A stretch of 64,000 bases of DNA. Origin: Actinomadura terrae (GTDB taxonomy: Bacteria; Actinomycetota; Actinomycetes; Streptosporangiales; Streptosporangiaceae). Numbering within the stretch: the first letter of the stretch is position 1; the number at the start of each line of letters is the position of its first letter. The stretch lies in NCBI RefSeq assembly GCF_022751215.1, contig NZ_JAICDG010000001.1:2046001-2110000 (forward strand), read 5' to 3'. The translations under genes were made by a program, and so were the position numbers. The notes under the pieces are model-generated. The model saw only the letters and a program-made list of their open reading frames with translations. It made no database searches and was not told the origin of the DNA. Positions 55,628 to 63,198 of this stretch are shown one piece after another.

Positions 55628-56644
55628 GTGAGCGCTCGTGGGACGGGCCCGCGCGGCACGGGCGGTGGGCCCGTCCTCGCCGCCGTCTTCGTGGTCATGT
55701 GGAGCTCCGGCTTCATCGGCGCCGGGATCGGCACCGCCGCGGCCGGCACCGAGACGATCTTGATGTGGCGTTTCATCGCGCTCGCCGTCCTGCTGCTGAC
55801 CTGGCAGTTCGTCATCCGGCGGCGGCGTCTCACGGCGCGCGAGATCGGCGTGCAGGCGCTGCTCGGGCTGTTCTCGCAGAGCGTCTACCTCTTCAGCATG
55901 TTCAAGGCCGTCGAACTCGGCGTCACCAGCGGGATCGCCTCGCTGATCGACGCGTTGCAGCCGGTGTGCGCCAGCGCCTTCGCGGGGCTGGTGCTGAGCG
56001 AGCGCGTCTCCGCGCGGCAGTGGGGCGGCCTGCTGGTCGGCCTCGTGGGCGCGGGCATCGTGATCGACGGCGACCTGGACGTGCGCGAGGGCGTGCCGGC
56101 GTGGGCTTACGCCGTACCGTTCGCGGGCATGGTGGCGCTGACCGTGGCGACCATCATCGAGCGCAAGGCCGACATGAAGACGTCGCTGTCGGACTCGCTC
56201 GCCGTCCAGTGCGCGGCGAGCGCCGTGTTCTTCAGCCTCGTGGGCCTCGCGACCGGCCACGCCGCCGTGCCCACCCAGGCCCGCGCGTGGCTGGCGATCG
56301 TGTGGCTCATCCTGCTCTCCACCCTGGGCGGGTACGGCCTGTACTGGTTCATCCTGCAAAGGCGCGGCGTCGCCTACGTCAGCAGCCTGATCTACCTGAC
56401 CGCCCCGGCGACGATGATCTGGGGATTCGCCATGTTCGGGGACGCGATCAGCCTGCTCAGCGGGCTCGGCCTGCTCGTCTGCGTGGCCGGGGTGGCGATC
56501 GTCCACGCGCACTCCGGTTCTCCAAGGCGCCCTTGCCGCCGCCCGGACGTTGGTGGAGGCTGGCGGTGCGGCGGTGCCCCCTTCGTACGGGCCCTCCGCA
56601 CCGTCACCTCCGAGGGCGACCGGGAGCGCGATGAACTCCGCTGA
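55628..56644 (+). CDS. EamA/DMT-superfamily transporter
   Basis: This 338-residue membrane protein has about ten hydrophobic segments in two EamA repeats, with VVMWSSGFIGAGIGT near the N terminus and VYLFSMFKAVELGVTSGIAS and ALQPVCASAFAGLVLSERVS, all typical of drug/metabolite exporters. The GTG at 55628 has GGGGAGGGG upstream. The last 40-50 residues are basic and non-hydrophobic and run 14 nt into mtnB, so translation of the two is coupled. The TetR operators lie immediately upstream. It may export an amino acid, a sulfur compound or a drug; the link with methionine salvage is positional only. Confidence 0.85.
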   Translation: MSARGTGPRGTGGGPVLAAVFVVMWSSGFIGAGIGTAAAGTETILMWRFIALAVLLLTWQFVIRRRRLTAREIGVQALLGLFSQSVYLFSMFKAVELGVTSGIASLIDALQPVCASAFAGLVLSERVSARQWGGLLVGLVGAGIVIDGDLDVREGVPAWAYAVPFAGMVALTVATIIERKADMKTSLSDSLAVQCAASAVFFSLVGLATGHAAVPTQARAWLAIVWLILLSTLGGYGLYWFILQRRGVAYVSSLIYLTAPATMIWGFAMFGDAISLLSGLGLLVCVAGVAIVHAHSGSPRRPCRRPDVGGGWRCGGAPFVRALRTVTSEGDRERDELR

Positions 56645-57290
56645 CCTCGAAACGGTGCCCGCGACCCTGCGGGAGCGCGTGGCGCACATGTGCCGGCAGT
56701 TGTACGGCCGGGGCTGGATGGAGGGAACCTCCGGCAACGTCTCGGTCAGATCCGGAGAGGCGGTGCTGATCTCCGCGAGCGGATGCGCCAAGGGCACCCT
56801 CGACCACCGCGACACCGTTCTGGTCGACGCCGGGAACGGGCGGCCGCTCACCGGCGAGACCCGGCGTCCGTCCGCCGAGACCGCCATTCATCTGGCTTTC
56901 TACAGCGAATACCCGGACTGCGGCGCGGTCGTTCACGCGCACGCCCCCTATTCGACGGCGCTCGCCTCACTGCCCCTGTTCCGTCGCGCGGGGAAGGACG
57001 TCGCGCACGTCGAGTTCGCCGACATGGAACTCGCCAAGGGCCTGGGCGTGGACGATCCTTCGCGCGTCCGCGTCCCCGTGTTCGCCAACTGGCCGGAGGT
57101 CTCCCGGATCGCCGCCGACGTCGGCGTCTATCTGCGCGCGAATCCGCCGAGCACGATGGCCGGCCTGCTCATCGACCGGCACGGCGTGACGACGTGGGGA
57201 CGAGACCTCGACCATGCCCGCAACCGCCTCGAATGCGTCGAGGCGCTCTGCCACCTGTCGCTCCTGATGAACGGAACCACGACCACCTGA
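56631..57290 (+). CDS. mtnB: Methylthioribulose-1-phosphate dehydratase
   Basis: The 219-residue class II aldolase-fold protein shows GTSGNVSVR, SASGCAKG, SAETAIHLAFY, VVHAHAPYSTAL (the zinc-binding HxH) and DRHGVTTWGRDLDHARNRLE, diagnostic for MtnB. It dehydrates 5-methylthioribulose-1-phosphate in the methionine salvage pathway. The ATG at 56631 follows GGGAG and overlaps the transporter gene by 14 nt. The next two genes encode the following salvage steps. No mtnA or mtnP is in the window, so the first steps must be encoded elsewhere. Confidence 0.93.
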   Translation: MNSADLETVPATLRERVAHMCRQLYGRGWMEGTSGNVSVRSGEAVLISASGCAKGTLDHRDTVLVDAGNGRPLTGETRRPSAETAIHLAFYSEYPDCGAVVHAHAPYSTALASLPLFRRAGKDVAHVEFADMELAKGLGVDDPSRVRVPVFANWPEVSRIAADVGVYLRANPPSTMAGLLIDRHGVTTWGRDLDHARNRLECVEALCHLSLLMNGTTTT

Positions 57291-57307
57291 CCTTGAGGAA
57301 TCGCCCC

Positions 57308-57886
57308 ATGACGCTGTTGCAGATCATGCCCGAAGACGCACCCGGCAAGGTGCTGCTGCGCACCGAGGACGCCGCCGCCATCCACCGCGAACTCGACGGG
57401 ATCGGCGTCCGCATCGAGCACTGGGAGACCACCGCGCCACTGACGGCCTCGGCGGACGAGGCCACGATCAAGGACGCCTACCGCGACGACATCGACCGGA
57501 TCAGCGCGGCGGGCGGCTACACGCTCGTCGACGTCGTGCGGATGATCCCGAACCCGGACGACCCGGAGTGGAGGAGGCTCGCCGCGCAGGCGCGGTCGAA
57601 GTTCCTTGAGGAGCATTTCCACGAGGAGGACGAGGTGCGCTTCTTCGTGGAGGGCACCGGATGCTTCTATCTGCACGTCGACGGAAAGGTCTACGCGACG
57701 GTCTGCACGGCCGGCGACCTGCTCTCCGTGCCGAACCGCACCGTGCACTGGTTCGACATGGGGCACACCCCGTCCTTCACCGCCATTCGCTTCTTTCAGG
57801 AGGAGGACGGCTGGATCGGCAAGTTCCTCCCGGAGAGCATCGCCTCGCGTTTCCCCAGGCTCGACGACCTCCTGGTTCGGGTATGA
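57308..57886 (+). CDS. mtnD: Acireductone dioxygenase (ARD)
   Basis: This 192-residue cupin has EEHFHEEDEVRFFVEGTGCF, which holds the metal-binding HxHxxxxE, and NRTVHWFDMG with the last His; these bind Fe or Ni and decide between the on-pathway and off-pathway reactions. The Fe form yields the keto-acid precursor of methionine. TTGAGGAA precedes the ATG, 17 nt after mtnB. The stop overlaps the mtnC start (ATGA), so it is the middle gene of a coupled mtnB-mtnD-mtnC operon. Confidence 0.94.
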   Translation: MTLLQIMPEDAPGKVLLRTEDAAAIHRELDGIGVRIEHWETTAPLTASADEATIKDAYRDDIDRISAAGGYTLVDVVRMIPNPDDPEWRRLAAQARSKFLEEHFHEEDEVRFFVEGTGCFYLHVDGKVYATVCTAGDLLSVPNRTVHWFDMGHTPSFTAIRFFQEEDGWIGKFLPESIASRFPRLDDLLVRV

Positions 57887-58608
57887 CTCGTCCGGGTCCG
57901 GCGCGGGCCGTCGTGCTGGACATCGAGGGCACCACGAGTTCCACCGCGCACGTGCACGAGGTGCTGTTCCCCTACGCGCGCGAGCGGCTGAGGAAATGGG
58001 TGGCCGACCACGAGGACGAGGCCAAGGACGTCCTTCGGGAAACGCGCGACCAGCTCCGCCTGGAGGGCGCGCCGGACGATGACGCGGCCGCCATCCGGGC
58101 ACTGGAGCGCTGGTCCGACGAGGACCGCAAGGCGGCGCCGCTGAAGCGGCTCCAGGGCATGATCTGGGCCGAGGGGTTCGCGAAGGGCGAGGTGAGCGGG
58201 CACGTCTACCCCGACACCCTGGACGCCCTCCGTGAATGGAAACTCCGCGAGGTGCCCGTCTACGTCTACTCGTCGGGGTCGGTCCAGGCCCAGCGGCTCT
58301 GGTTCGCGCACACCCAGTTCGGGGATCTGCGCCGATGGCTCGGCGGCCATTTCGACATCACGACCGCCGGGCCCAAACGGGAGGCGGACTCCTACCACGT
58401 CATCGCCGACGGTATAGGCGTCCCGGCGGAGGAGATCCTGTTCGTCTCCGACCTGGTCCAGGAACTCGACGCGGCCCGCCAGGCGAACTGGAGAACGGCG
58501 CTGGTGAGCCGTCCTGAGGAGGACCCGGGCGACACTTCCGGGCAGGGCCTCGAAACAGAACCCGCGCATCCCGTCTTCGCGGATCTGCTCTCCGTCGCCC
58601 TGGCCTGA
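57883..58608 (+). CDS. mtnC: Enolase-phosphatase E1
   Basis: The 241-residue HAD-family protein begins with VVLDIEGTTSS (motif I; DxE as usual for MtnC), and has YVYSSGSVQAQRLWF (motif II Ser) and ILFVSDLVQELDAARQANWR (motif IV), all close to known E1 enzymes. It enolises and dephosphorylates diketomethylthiopentyl phosphate to acireductone, the MtnD substrate. Overlap with mtnD at 57883 suggests stoichiometric synthesis. It is followed after 18 bp by the decayed nsrR-hmp remnant on the other strand. Confidence 0.93.
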   Translation: MTRPGPARAVVLDIEGTTSSTAHVHEVLFPYARERLRKWVADHEDEAKDVLRETRDQLRLEGAPDDDAAAIRALERWSDEDRKAAPLKRLQGMIWAEGFAKGEVSGHVYPDTLDALREWKLREVPVYVYSSGSVQAQRLWFAHTQFGDLRRWLGGHFDITTAGPKREADSYHVIADGIGVPAEEILFVSDLVQELDAARQANWRTALVSRPEEDPGDTSGQGLETEPAHPVFADLLSVALA

Positions 58609-58626
58609 ACGAGGCCGCCCCGCGGG

Positions 58627-59048
58627 TCAGCGCATCCAGAGATCGGGCCGAACACCTCGTACCGCACGCGCTCGTCCGAGACCCCGTCGTCGAGCAGGCC
58701 GCGCCGGACCTCGCGCATGAACGGCAGCGGCCCGCACATGAACACGCGCGGCTTGTCCAGCAGGGACAGCGCGGCCACGTCGACGCGGCCCGTCCGGACG
58801 TCATCCCCGGCGGCCCCGTCCATCTCCTCGTACCAGGTGAGCTGCCGGAACTCCCGCATCCGGCCGCGTGACGTACTGGCCGGGACGGTGCGCGGGCACC
58901 GCGCCGCCGTCGGCGGGCACCAGCACGAGCGAGACCACGTCCTCGGACCAGGCCGCCCGGACCTGCGGCGTCACCGCGTCGCCGAGCACCTCGGCGACCG
59001 CGTCCCACAGGTGCCGCCGATCGTGTACTGCTCCGGCCGGACGCCGAG
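58627..59048 (-). pseudogene. hmp: Remnant of a flavohemoprotein (Hmp, NO dioxygenase) gene
   Basis: Pieces of Hmp can be read in order on the minus strand but in different frames. They are a globin-end piece (GVRPEQYTI, then LWDAVAEVLGDAVTPQVRAA after a frameshift near 59020), the start of the FAD domain (PADGGAVPAHRPGQYVT), and, after a deletion near 58865, part of the NAD domain (FRQLTWYEEMDG, FMCGPLPFMREVRRGLLDD, VRYEVFGP). A further one-base loss near 58646 shifts the frame, after which DLWMR and a stop at 58627 restore the normal Hmp ending. Most of the globin and much of the FAD/NAD region are gone. No working enzyme can be made. Confidence 0.8.
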
Positions 59049-59303
59049 CTCCCGGAGCCGCGCCCGGTCCAGCGAGGCGAGGAACATCTCCTGCGCGTTC
59101 CGCAGCGCGCCGCGCAGGTGGCAGCCGCCGCGCAGCGGGCACGGCGGGCGGTCGCAGTCGACGACCTCGCCGGGGCCCTCCAGCGCCCGGATGATCCCGC
59201 CGAACGGGACGTCGAGCACCTCCTCGGCGAGGACGACCCCGCCGTCCCGGCGCCGGGAGGTCAGGACGAACCCGTGCGCCCGCAGCCGTTGGACGATCGG
59301 AGA
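59043..59303 (-). pseudogene. nsrR: Remnant of an Rrf2/NsrR-type regulator gene, fused to the hmp remnant
   Basis: The frame read from 59303 downwards gives IVQRLRAHGFVLTSRRRDGG (the end of the winged helix) and then VDCDRPPCPLRGGCHLRGAL, the three-cysteine iron-sulfur motif of NsrR, followed by AQEMFLASLDRARLRELG. The first 40 or so residues, including the recognition helix, and a start codon are missing. The end runs directly into hmp globin sequence at LG, consistent with a deletion between the two genes. NsrR normally represses hmp, so the pair was once a functional NO-response unit. Confidence 0.75.
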
Positions 59304-59317
59304 GTCCGATTTAGGGC

Positions 59318-59333
59318 TGTGGTGATCACCACA
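59318..59333. promoter_or_regulatory. Perfect 16-bp palindrome
   Basis: TGTGGTGATCACCACA is fully self-complementary and stands alone between the regulator remnant and the protease terminator. Its TGGT/ACCA arms recall GntR-family operators. It may be the abandoned operator of the lost locus. Confidence 0.5.
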
Positions 59334-59357
59334 CGGCCGATGGCGGCCGACAAGGGT

Positions 59358-59407
59358 GTGCCCGGTCCAGCCTCCCCACCCCTGTGGAGAAAGGCCGGAC
59401 CGGGCAC
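59358..59407 (-). terminator. Hairpin downstream of the triple protease gene
   Basis: GTGCCCGGTCC (59358-59368) pairs with GGACCGGGCAC (59397-59407), with further pairing inside the loop. It lies about 70 nt beyond the stop of the leftward protease gene, in the position of a terminator. Confidence 0.6.
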
Positions 59408-59475
59408 GTTCTGGGTGGCCGGGGCGTGACGCCTCAGCCGTCGGGGGGCCGCTCAGTCATCGGCCCCGAGGGCGG

Positions 59476-62400
59476 TCATGTTCGCTCGTTGGTTCCGGTT
59501 GCCGGACCGGCGCCCACCGCCACCTTCCACAGCGCGTAGGCGATCGCGTCGGAGCAGCGGTCGAGCGCGGTCGTGTCGACGTTGTTCGGATACCGGTCGC
59601 AGGCCTGGTGGTAGCACCGGTCGAACGCCTGTCCGGCCGTGCCACCCCACTTCTTGGCCTGCGCCGCGGTCTTGGTCGCCGGAGCGCCGGTGAAAAGGAA
59701 CGTCGTGGCGATTCCGGCGTTGCGGAACGACCCGTCGTCACTACAGCACTCGGAGACCTCCTCCGTCGACACGTTGATCGAGTCGAAGTACTCCTTCAGG
59801 TTCTTCGCCAGGGGCGAGTTGATGTCGTCGATGAAGTAGCCCGGGTTCGGCGAGCCGACCATGTCGAAGTTGAAATAGCCCTTGATCTTCGACCGGTCGG
59901 CCGTCGAGAGGCGGCCCACATAGAATTTCGAACCGCGCAGGCCCTGTTCCTCGTCCGTCCACCAACCGAACCGCACATGGTTGAGCATGGTGGGCTTGGA
60001 CTGGGCCAGTTGCAGCGCGACCTCCAGTTGGGCGGCCGACCCGGTGCCGTTGTCGTTGATGCCGGGGCCCGCGGCGACGCTGTCGAGGTGGGCTCCGAAC
60101 ATGTAGACGTTGTTCTCGTTTCCGCCGGGCCAGTCGGCGATGAGGTTGGGCCCGGCGCCACCGCTGCATCCCGAGGAGCAGGCCTGGCGGGTCACCGTGA
60201 ATCCGGCGGCCTTCAGTTTGCCCTCGATGTAGGAGACGGACCCGAGGTAACCCGCTCCGGTGGAGCGGCGGGTACCGCCGTTGCTGCTGGCGATGGTCTG
60301 GAGTTGCTGAAGGTGTCCCTTGACGTTCTCGACGTTGATGTCGGGACCGGGCACCGTCGGGGCGCTCGAAACCGTGAGCGTCTCCGGGGTGGTGGACACC
60401 GGTGCGGCGTCGGGCGCGCGGGCTCCGCCGACGGCGACCTTCCACAGCGCCCAGGCCATCGCGTCCGCGCTGCGGTCCAGCGCGGTCGTGTTGATGTTGC
60501 CCGGGTAGCTGTCGCAGGACTGGTGGTAGCACCGGTCGAACGCCTGGTTCGCGGTGCCGCCCCACTTCTGCGCCTGCGCGGAGGTCTTCCTCATTCCCGC
60601 GCCGGTGGACAGGGTCGAGGTCGGGACGCCGATGTTGCGGAACGACCCGTCGTCGCTACAGCACTCCGTGACCTCCTCGGTGGAGACCTTGATGGAGTCG
60701 AAGTACCCCTTCAGGTTCGCCGAGAGAGGCGAGTTGAGATAGTCGATGAAATACCCGGCGTTGGGCGAGCCGATCATGTCGAAGTTGAAGTAGCCCTTGA
60801 TCTTCGACCGGTCGGCGGTCGGCAGCCGGCTCGTGTAGAACTGCGAGCCGCGCATGCCCTGTTCCTCGTCCGTCCACCAACCGAACCGCACGTGGTTGAG
60901 CATGGTGGGTTTGGACTGGGCGAGCTGGAGCGCCGTCTCCAGCAATGCCGCGGAACTGCTGCCGTTGTCGTTGATGCCGGGGCCTGCCGCGACGCTGTCG
61001 AGGTGGGCTCCGAACATGTAGACGTTGTTCTCGTTTCCGCCGGGCCAGTCGGCGATGAGGTTGGGCCCGGCGCCACCGCTGCATCCCGAGGAGCAGGCCT
61101 GGCGGGTCACCGTGAATCCGGCGGCCTTCAGTTTGCCCTCGATGTAGGAGACGGACCCGAGATAGCCCGCTCCGGTGGAGCGGCGGGTACCGCCGTTGCT
61201 GCTGGCGATCGTTTGAAGCTGCTGAAGGTGCGCCTTGACGTTCTCTACGTTGATGTCAGGCGCGGCCACTACTTTTGGGAGGCCACCACCCACAGTGTTC
61301 GCCGTGGGAGCACCCGGTGTACAGGTCGGATCGCCGGACTGCGCGCCGAGCTGGACGGCGTCCCACGCCGCCTTCACCTTGTTGAACCAGTCGCAGGTCT
61401 TGTCCAGGTTCTTCGCGGCGGAGAGCGTGAGCGTCCGGTACCGGGGGTAGCTGGTGCCGGAGGTCTTCATGTTCATCGCGTTGTAGAAGATCTTCGCGGC
61501 GTTCAGGACGCCGACGCCCGTCACCTGGCCGCCCTGGCAGACCGGGCTGTTCGGCTTGCCGCCACCGGGGTTGGAGCCCTCGGCGAGCAGGTAGAACCAG
61601 TGGTTGCCGGGACCGGCCGCCTTGTGCACCTCCATCCTCGGAACCGAGGCGGAGTAGCAGTTCGGGTCGTTGTTGACCTGCGACGGGTTGTACATGTTGC
61701 GGATCGGGCCGTTCCCGACCAGGTTGACCTCTTCGCCGACCGTGTAGTCGGGCTTGTCCACCGGGTTGTTCAGGAACGCCTCGACGGACGCGCCCCACAC
61801 GTCGCCCACGAACTCCTGGGTTCCGCCGCCGGACATGCCGCCGGGGGTGAAGTTGTCCAGGCCGTGGCCGAACTCGTGGTCCACCACGTCGGTCGAGGTG
61901 ATCCACTGGTTGGCCTGGTTGTGGCCGAACTGCGCGTCGGTGCCGTTCCAGTAGGCGTTGACCGCGTTGAGGCCGACCCGCGCCGGGGCCCACTGGCCGT
62001 TGCGCAGGCCGTCGCGCCCGAAGGTCTTCAGCAGGTCCCAGAACCCGGCGGCGGCGTACATGGTGTCCACGCAGCCGGCTTCCTTGCTGGTCTTGGACGT
62101 GCTGCCCCAGGTGTCGTCCGGCCCGGAGAAGATGCCGCCGCTGTAGTCGGCGCAGGTCATGCCGGGACGCTTCGGGTCGCGCATCGTGTAGGTGCTGCCC
62201 GACTGCGTCGTCCCGATGGTGAGGTTCGAGCCCTCCCAGATGCCGGTGCCCGTACCCGCGTGGATGGTCTCCTGCGTGTCGAACCGCTTGCCGGTCCGGG
62301 CGTCGACGTAGACCTTCTTGCGGCTCGGCTGCTTGCCGTCGCGTCCGGTCACGACCGTCTCCCACGCCAGCCGGGGCTTGGCCGTCGCGTGGACGACGAG

Positions 62401-62850
62401 CCGGGGCTTGACCTGGGACTTGTCGGGGCTGGTCAGCGCTGCGCGGGCGGTGCCCGCCGCGGCGGCCTGGCTGATCGTCGGCGTGACGCCGACCGTGATC
62501 TGCTGCTGCTGCGCGACCGACAGCGTGCGCACCTGGCCCTTCGCGTCGGTCGCGACGACGAAGTCGCCGCCGACCACGGGAAGGTCGCGGTACGTGCGCT
62601 CATAGGCGACGTAGTACTGGTCCCACGGCGTGCTGACGACCTGGGTCCGGATGTACTTCTCGTCCTTGCCGGTGTGCAGGGCGGCGGCGTTCCCGGCGAT
62701 CAGCCGGTCCGCGGACGCCACCGCGGCCGTCTTCGGGTCCGTGCCGGGTGCCTGACTGCCCTGGGCGGACGTCATGGCGGGTGCCGCCACGCCGGTGAGC
62801 GCGAGGGCGGTGACCGCGGTGGTCACCAGGAGATGGTTTCTTCGTTTCAC
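59476..62850 (-). CDS. Secreted triple protease: M4 metallopeptidase fused to two M28 aminopeptidase domains
   Basis: This 1124-residue secreted protein has a signal peptide (about 1-30), an FTP-type propeptide (about 50-190), an M4 thermolysin-like domain with HEFGH at 325-329 and the distal Glu in GGTQEFVGDVWG, then two M28 domains (about 532-800 and 837-1115). Each M28 domain has the zinc set of Streptomyces aminopeptidase: MFGAHLDSV, GINDNG, TDEEQG, FNFDM and RCYHQ. The first 96 residues of the two M28 domains are almost identical. Endopeptidase plus two exopeptidases in one chain would let the enzyme cut and trim proteins in one place. The GTG at 62850 has GGAGG 10 nt upstream. M4-M28 and lone M28 proteins are known; the double M28 is unusual. 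Confidence 0.9.
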   Translation of the reverse strand: MKRRNHLLVTTAVTALALTGVAAPAMTSAQGSQAPGTDPKTAAVASADRLIAGNAAALHTGKDEKYIRTQVVSTPWDQYYVAYERTYRDLPVVGGDFVVATDAKGQVRTLSVAQQQQITVGVTPTISQAAAAGTARAALTSPDKSQVKPRLVVHATAKPRLAWETVVTGRDGKQPSRKKVYVDARTGKRFDTQETIHAGTGTGIWEGSNLTIGTTQSGSTYTMRDPKRPGMTCADYSGGIFSGPDDTWGSTSKTSKEAGCVDTMYAAAGFWDLLKTFGRDGLRNGQWAPARVGLNAVNAYWNGTDAQFGHNQANQWITSTDVVDHEFGHGLDNFTPGGMSGGGTQEFVGDVWGASVEAFLNNPVDKPDYTVGEEVNLVGNGPIRNMYNPSQVNNDPNCYSASVPRMEVHKAAGPGNHWFYLLAEGSNPGGGKPNSPVCQGGQVTGVGVLNAAKIFYNAMNMKTSGTSYPRYRTLTLSAAKNLDKTCDWFNKVKAAWDAVQLGAQSGDPTCTPGAPTANTVGGGLPKVVAAPDINVENVKAHLQQLQTIASSNGGTRRSTGAGYLGSVSYIEGKLKAAGFTVTRQACSSGCSGGAGPNLIADWPGGNENNVYMFGAHLDSVAAGPGINDNGSSSAALLETALQLAQSKPTMLNHVRFGWWTDEEQGMRGSQFYTSRLPTADRSKIKGYFNFDMIGSPNAGYFIDYLNSPLSANLKGYFDSIKVSTEEVTECCSDDGSFRNIGVPTSTLSTGAGMRKTSAQAQKWGGTANQAFDRCYHQSCDSYPGNINTTALDRSADAMAWALWKVAVGGARAPDAAPVSTTPETLTVSSAPTVPGPDINVENVKGHLQQLQTIASSNGGTRRSTGAGYLGSVSYIEGKLKAAGFTVTRQACSSGCSGGAGPNLIADWPGGNENNVYMFGAHLDSVAAGPGINDNGTGSAAQLEVALQLAQSKPTMLNHVRFGWWTDEEQGLRGSKFYVGRLSTADRSKIKGYFNFDMVGSPNPGYFIDDINSPLAKNLKEYFDSINVSTEEVSECCSDDGSFRNAGIATTFLFTGAPATKTAAQAKKWGGTAGQAFDRCYHQACDRYPNNVDTTALDRCSDAIAYALWKVAVGAGPATGTNERT
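59520..61260 (-). repeat. 915-nt tandem duplication encoding the two M28 domains
   Basis: The two M28-coding stretches repeat with a period of exactly 915 nt (305 codons). Positions 60046-60294 and 60961-61209 differ at only four sites that I can see, while flanking parts differ more, so the middle was either copied recently or kept identical by gene conversion. Confidence 0.88.
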
Positions 62851-63198
62851 AGCCGCATGCCTCCATCAGAGCGGGAGCGAGGCCGCCCCGCGGGGGTCGG
62901 GGCGGCGGCCGACGCGACGGCGGGGCCGGGGAGCGGCGCGCACACGGACTGGGGAGCTGTGCTGCGCGTGGCCGGCCGACGCGTCCTGCAAAGACGACAT
63001 TGACACCTGATGAACGCCCCGGGAACCATGACATTTGGGCATAACGCAGTGCTATGTGGTCTGAACTGCACCTTTTCTCCCACGTCGCCGAACAGTCCGT
63101 GGGGACGGCGTCACCCGCGGGCCTCTCTACCGAACAGGCATTCGATGCTCGGCTAACTGTGGCCCCGGCGGCATCAGGCCACCCGGCGGCGGCCGAAC
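62851..63198. other. 348-bp spacer upstream of the protease gene
   Basis: No convincing gene is present. Codon bias is lost, and the AT-richer part at about 63000-63085 is the likely site of the leftward protease promoter, although I could not pick a clear -10/-35 pair. The downstream end of the M1 aminopeptidase gene lies at its right border. Confidence 0.5.

Noticed and set aside
58717..59325. A 202-codon open frame on the plus strand
   Set aside because: It is the complement of the nsrR-hmp remnant, with Ser/Arg/Pro-rich shadow composition.
59318..59333. DasR binding site
   Set aside because: The arms match TGGT/ACCA, but the centre GATC differs from the CTAG of the known DasR site, and no amino-sugar gene is adjacent.
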